Shown piece by piece: positions 61,540 through 64,000 of a stretch of DNA of 64,000 nt (the stretch's first letter is position 1; every line of letters starts with the position of its first letter). The DNA is from Caldilineaceae bacterium. Its GTDB lineage: Bacteria; Chloroflexota; Anaerolineae; Caldilineales; Caldilineaceae. Under the pieces are notes generated by a model. That model had not been told where the DNA came from. It did no database searches and saw nothing but the letters and a program-made list of their open reading frames with translations. Both the position numbers and the translations under genes were made by a program. The stretch lies in contig JAHBVG010000012.1 in NCBI GenBank assembly GCA_019637695.1, positions 1 through 64,000 of the forward strand, given 5' to 3'.

Positions 61540-61690
61540 ATGACCGCAGACCACAGACCGCAGACGTTCTCAATGCGGAATGGTGAATGCGGAATATAAG
61601 TGGCAAGTTGCAGGTTTGCAGGTGGCAAATGACAACCGTTCACGCAACACGCACTACCCAATATCCAATACCCAATACCCACCACAGGAG
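61540..61690. repeat. Heptamer arrays CCGCAGA, TTGCAGG and CCAATAT/CCCAATA
   Basis: ACCGCAGACCACAGACCGCAGACG, then AAGTTGCAGGTTTGCAGGTGGC, then CCAATATCCAATACCCAATA in succession, ending just before the ribosome site of the VOC gene. Three families share one 150-bp gap. Confidence 0.85.
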
Positions 61691-61696
61691 ACACTC

Positions 61697-62119
61697 ATGG
61701 CTATCACCGATCTCGGACATTCCGCCTTTCGCTGCGCGAATTTGGAAAAGTCGTTGGCGTTTTACAAATTGTTGGGCATCACCGAGTCGTTTCGGCTGCG
61801 CCGCGAGGACGGTTCGCTGATGCTGATCTACTTGCACGTCGGCGGAGATCGCTTTATCGAACTCTTCCCCAACGGTCCTGAACCGACGGACCCAAAGGGC
61901 AGTTTCATGCACCTCTGCCTGGTCACTGATGACATTCAGGCCATGGTCGATCATCTGCGATCCCAGGGCGTGGAAATCTGGCGCGAGATCAAACAGGGGT
62001 TGGACGGCAACCTCCAAGCCTGGGTCAAAGATCCCGATCTGAACCAGATTGAGCTGATGCAACTTTCCGAAGGATCTCCACAACGGCGCGTCGCCCGCGG
62101 CGAAATGTCGAAATCCTAG
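61697..62119 (+). CDS. VOC superfamily (glyoxalase/dioxygenase-like) protein
   Basis: A 140-residue protein with paired beta-alpha-beta-beta-beta units. Candidate metal ligands are H8 in LGHSAFRC, E in RFIELFPNG, H in SFMHLCLVTDD and E in NQIELMQLS, the standard HEHE arrangement. LEKSLAFYKLLGI and AWVKDPDLNQIEL are typical of the fold. Substrate unknown. The start has AGGAGA upstream, and the open frame before it is heptamer repeat. Confidence 0.9.
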   Translation: MAITDLGHSAFRCANLEKSLAFYKLLGITESFRLRREDGSLMLIYLHVGGDRFIELFPNGPEPTDPKGSFMHLCLVTDDIQAMVDHLRSQGVEIWREIKQGLDGNLQAWVKDPDLNQIELMQLSEGSPQRRVARGEMSKS

Positions 62120-62185
62120 CATTTTCATCAACATTCATTGAGGGGTGTAGGGTTTTCCCCACCCCTAAATGCTTGCATCCCCCTA

Positions 62186-62214
62186 TTGCAATCTCCTGTG
62201 CAATCTGTTATTAT
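62186..62214 (+). promoter_or_regulatory. Promoter of the GlsB-like gene
   Basis: TTGCAA (62186-62191) and TATTAT (62209-62214) with a 17-bp spacer, about 100 bp before the start codon. Confidence 0.6.
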
Positions 62215-62313
62215 TCAATCCATAGTTATGGAAAGCCATGGGGCTATCCTTTTAAGCTCTATCACCCTGGAGAATCGTAGTTGTCTCCCCAAGTCATTTA
62301 AGGAGGAAATTCC

Positions 62314-62574
62314 ATGTTGTGGAATATTATTGTCTGGATTGTGCTGGGTGGCATCGCTGGCTGGATTGCAAGCATCATCATGGGCAGGAATGCCTCAATG
62401 GGGCTGGTTGCCAATATCGTTGTCGGTATCTTGGGCGCGATTATTGGTGGCTTCATCATGAATGCAATCGGGACCACAGGGACAACTGGCTTCAATCTTT
62501 GGAGTCTCTTTGTCGCCGTCTTAGGCGCAGTGGTCCTCTTGTTTATTGTGGGCCTTTTCAATAGACGCGCCTGA
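62314..62574 (+). CDS. GlsB/YeaQ/YmgE-family stress-response membrane protein
   Basis: An 86-residue membrane protein with three glycine-rich hydrophobic segments: IIVWIVLGGIAGWIASIIMG, MGLVANIVVGILGAIIGGFIM and LFVAVLGAVVLLFIVGLF. It ends in a short basic tail (NRRA). The family, once called transglycosylase-associated proteins, is induced in stress and stationary phase; no biochemical function is established. A perfect AAGGAGG precedes the ATG. It is monocistronic with its own promoter and terminator. Confidence 0.93.
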   Translation: MLWNIIVWIVLGGIAGWIASIIMGRNASMGLVANIVVGILGAIIGGFIMNAIGTTGTTGFNLWSLFVAVLGAVVLLFIVGLFNRRA

Positions 62575-62600
62575 TCAAGCCAAAATTGTTCGAAGTCGTA

Positions 62601-62629
62601 ACGCCCGCCGAGATTCGGCGGGCGTTTTC
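62601..62629 (+). terminator. Intrinsic terminator after the GlsB-like gene
   Basis: ACGCCCGCCGA / TTCGGCGGGCGT stem followed by TTTTCG, 27 bp after the stop codon. Confidence 0.9.
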
Positions 62630-62771
62630 GTTTGTATCCGCCCAATCAACGTTCTATTTTGCAAACTGGAAAGGGTTACAAGCCTATCGTCATGGACCTC
62701 TTATGATAGAATTCAGGAACGCTCAACCACATCAGCGCGGATTTCCATCCATTCTCATCTCAGGGCTGACC

Positions 62772-64000
62772 ATGAACGAACGATTGCACGAAGCGACCAT
62801 TGCCGATTTGCAGATCGCTATGACTTCGGGCGAGTTGAGCGCCCAACAGATCGCCCTCGACTATTTCGCCGCCATTGAAGCCATCGATTGGGCTGGTCCA
62901 CAACTGCGCTCGGTGATCGAGCTCAACCCGCACGCCGACCGCATCGCCGCCGAACGGGATCGGGAACGGGCGGCCGGCCATCTACGCGGACCGCTCCACG
63001 GCATCCCCATTCTGCTCAAGGACAACATCGACACCGCCGACGCCATGCAGACAACCGCCGGTTCGCTGGCGTTGCTCGGCTCCAAACCGGCCGAGGACGC
63101 GACGCTGACAGCCAAATTGCGCGAGGCGGGCGCCGTCATCCTGGGCAAGGCTAACCTGAGCGAGTGGGCCAACTTCCGATCCACCAAATCGACAAGCGGG
63201 TGGAGCGCGCGCGGCGGTCAATGTCGCAATCCTTATCTGCTCACCCACAACCCCTGCGGATCGAGTTCAGGATCGGGCGCAGCGATTGCGGCCAATCTGG
63301 CGGCGGCGGCGCTGGGCACCGAGACCGACGGCTCGATTGTCTGCCCGGCGGGGCGCTGCGGCATCGTCGGCCTCAAACCGACAGTCGGCCTCACCAGCCG
63401 CGCTGGCGTCATCCCCATCTCGCACAGCCAGGACACCGTGGGGCCGATGACGCGCACAGTTGCGGATGCGGCGTTGGTGTTGAGCGCGCTGACCGGCGTT
63501 GATCCGCGCGACCGGGCGACGGCGTTGAGCGCGGAGAAATTTGCCGCGGATTACAGCCAATTCCTCGATCCCAATGGATTGCGCGGGGCGCGCATTGGCG
63601 TGGCGAGGCAATCGTTCTTTGGCGTCCACGCCGAGACGGACGCATTGATTGAAGAGGTGATCGATGCCATGCGCCGCGCCGGCGCCGAGATCGTCGATCC
63701 TGCGGACATCCCGCACGCTGGCAGCGAACTGGCCGACAAGACCGAGTTTGAGGTGCTGCTCTACGAATTCCAGGCGGACATGGCTGCGTATTTGTCCACG
63801 CGTCAGCCTGTGCGCGAGGACTATCCACAGCCGCGCACATTGGCCGATCTCATTGAGTTTAATGTCACCCACGCCGCCGAGGAACTGGTCCACTTCGGCC
63901 AGGAAATCTTTGAACTCGCCGCTGCCAAAGGACCGCTCACCGATGCGGCCTATTTGGAAGCGATCTCCACCAGCCGTCACCTTTCGCGCGCAGAGGGCAT
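62772..64000 (+). CDS. Amidase signature family protein, 5' part (runs off the window)
   Basis: 409 residues of an amidase are present; the family is usually about 460-520 long. The Ser-cisSer-Lys triad is visible: Lys in GIPILLKDNIDT, cis-Ser in CGSSSGSGAAIAA, and nucleophile Ser in GTETDGSIVCPAG. The TTAGSLAL and VGLKPTVGLTSRAGVIPISHSQDTVGPM segments are typical. It hydrolyses amides to acid and ammonia; substrate unknown. It is not GatA by context, as no gatC or gatB is seen. AGGG lies before the ATG. Confidence 0.92.
   Translation, partial: MNERLHEATIADLQIAMTSGELSAQQIALDYFAAIEAIDWAGPQLRSVIELNPHADRIAAERDRERAAGHLRGPLHGIPILLKDNIDTADAMQTTAGSLALLGSKPAEDATLTAKLREAGAVILGKANLSEWANFRSTKSTSGWSARGGQCRNPYLLTHNPCGSSSGSGAAIAANLAAAALGTETDGSIVCPAGRCGIVGLKPTVGLTSRAGVIPISHSQDTVGPMTRTVADAALVLSALTGVDPRDRATALSAEKFAADYSQFLDPNGLRGARIGVARQSFFGVHAETDALIEEVIDAMRRAGAEIVDPADIPHAGSELADKTEFEVLLYEFQADMAAYLSTRQPVREDYPQPRTLADLIEFNVTHAAEELVHFGQEIFELAAAKGPLTDAAYLEAISTSRHLSRAEG

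Overview
The window reads as bacterial chromosome, most likely from a Chloroflexota member of the Anaerolineae/Caldilineae type. This is inferred from the gene mix: an R2-like ligand-binding oxidase, a YacL-type PIN/TRAM protein, DUF2723-type membrane proteins, a ScyD-like lipoprotein, class I fructose-bisphosphatase, many Opp/Dpp and sugar ABC systems, and lipoproteins with Thr/Pro-rich linkers. No rRNA, tRNA, CRISPR array or phage module was seen.

Layout. 1-5.7 kb: 5' part of ileS, a VapBC-like toxin-antitoxin pair, then a minus-strand run (methyltransferase, AlaX-like editing protein, REP-type transposase, GNAT) behind a well-formed T-box leader whose promoter abuts a 135-bp MITE. 5.7-11.1 kb: RraA-like aldolase, enolase-superfamily dehydratase, ABC-2 exporter pair, and a threonine-synthase-like gene carrying a repeat-encoded insertion. 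11.2-17.4 kb: a DUF3054 gene broken by a stop, a family-1 sugar ABC importer, glycerophosphodiesterase, and a ScyD-like lipoprotein. 17.6-28.1 kb: GYD protein, glycosyltransferase, PIN/TRAM protein, cysS, rlmB, fbp, a TolB-like lipoprotein, pterin dehydratase, a c-type cytochrome lipoprotein, and enoyl-CoA hydratase. 28.1-42.4 kb: two MNT/HepT pairs (one broken), ABC exporter, three polyprenol/glycosyltransferase-type membrane genes, TrmB, two PD-(D/E)XK nuclease-like genes, threonine synthase, and an ABC ATPase remnant. 42.5-56 kb: a D-apionate-lactonase-like gene with an unknown partner, then a long minus-strand catabolic/transport block (SDR, DapA-like, HpcH aldolase, complete Opp/Dpp importer). 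56-64 kb: R2lox, bifunctional homocysteine methyltransferase/MTHFR, a HisD-like dehydrogenase with SDR and VOC proteins, a GlsB-type membrane protein, and the 5' part of an amidase.

The most unusual property is the repeat content. Nearly every intergenic gap holds short arrays of period-7 repeats from about a dozen heptamer families, for example CCCCAAT/CCCCAGT, CCAATAC/CCAATAT, CCGCAGA, TACCTGC, TAATGAG, TAATGCG and TTGCAGG. They resemble the STRR heptanucleotides known from heterocystous cyanobacteria. Several arrays lie in frame inside genes at 9.7-11.1, 30.8-32.9 and 33.8-36.8 kb. Because 7 is not divisible by 3, each array cycles through all frames. The families found inside genes lack stop codons in the coding orientation, and three of them are stop-free in all six frames.

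Other mobile-type elements are a MITE with a perfect 9-bp target duplication, a half copy of it, a second foldback element, and three copies of a covarying palindrome of REP type in a window that also encodes a REP-associated transposase.

Functionally, the clusters at 5.7-7.7, 42.5-56 and 59.4-62.1 kb look like uptake and breakdown of sugar acids or plant-derived carbohydrates. The remainder is housekeeping translation and tRNA modification plus small defence or addiction modules.
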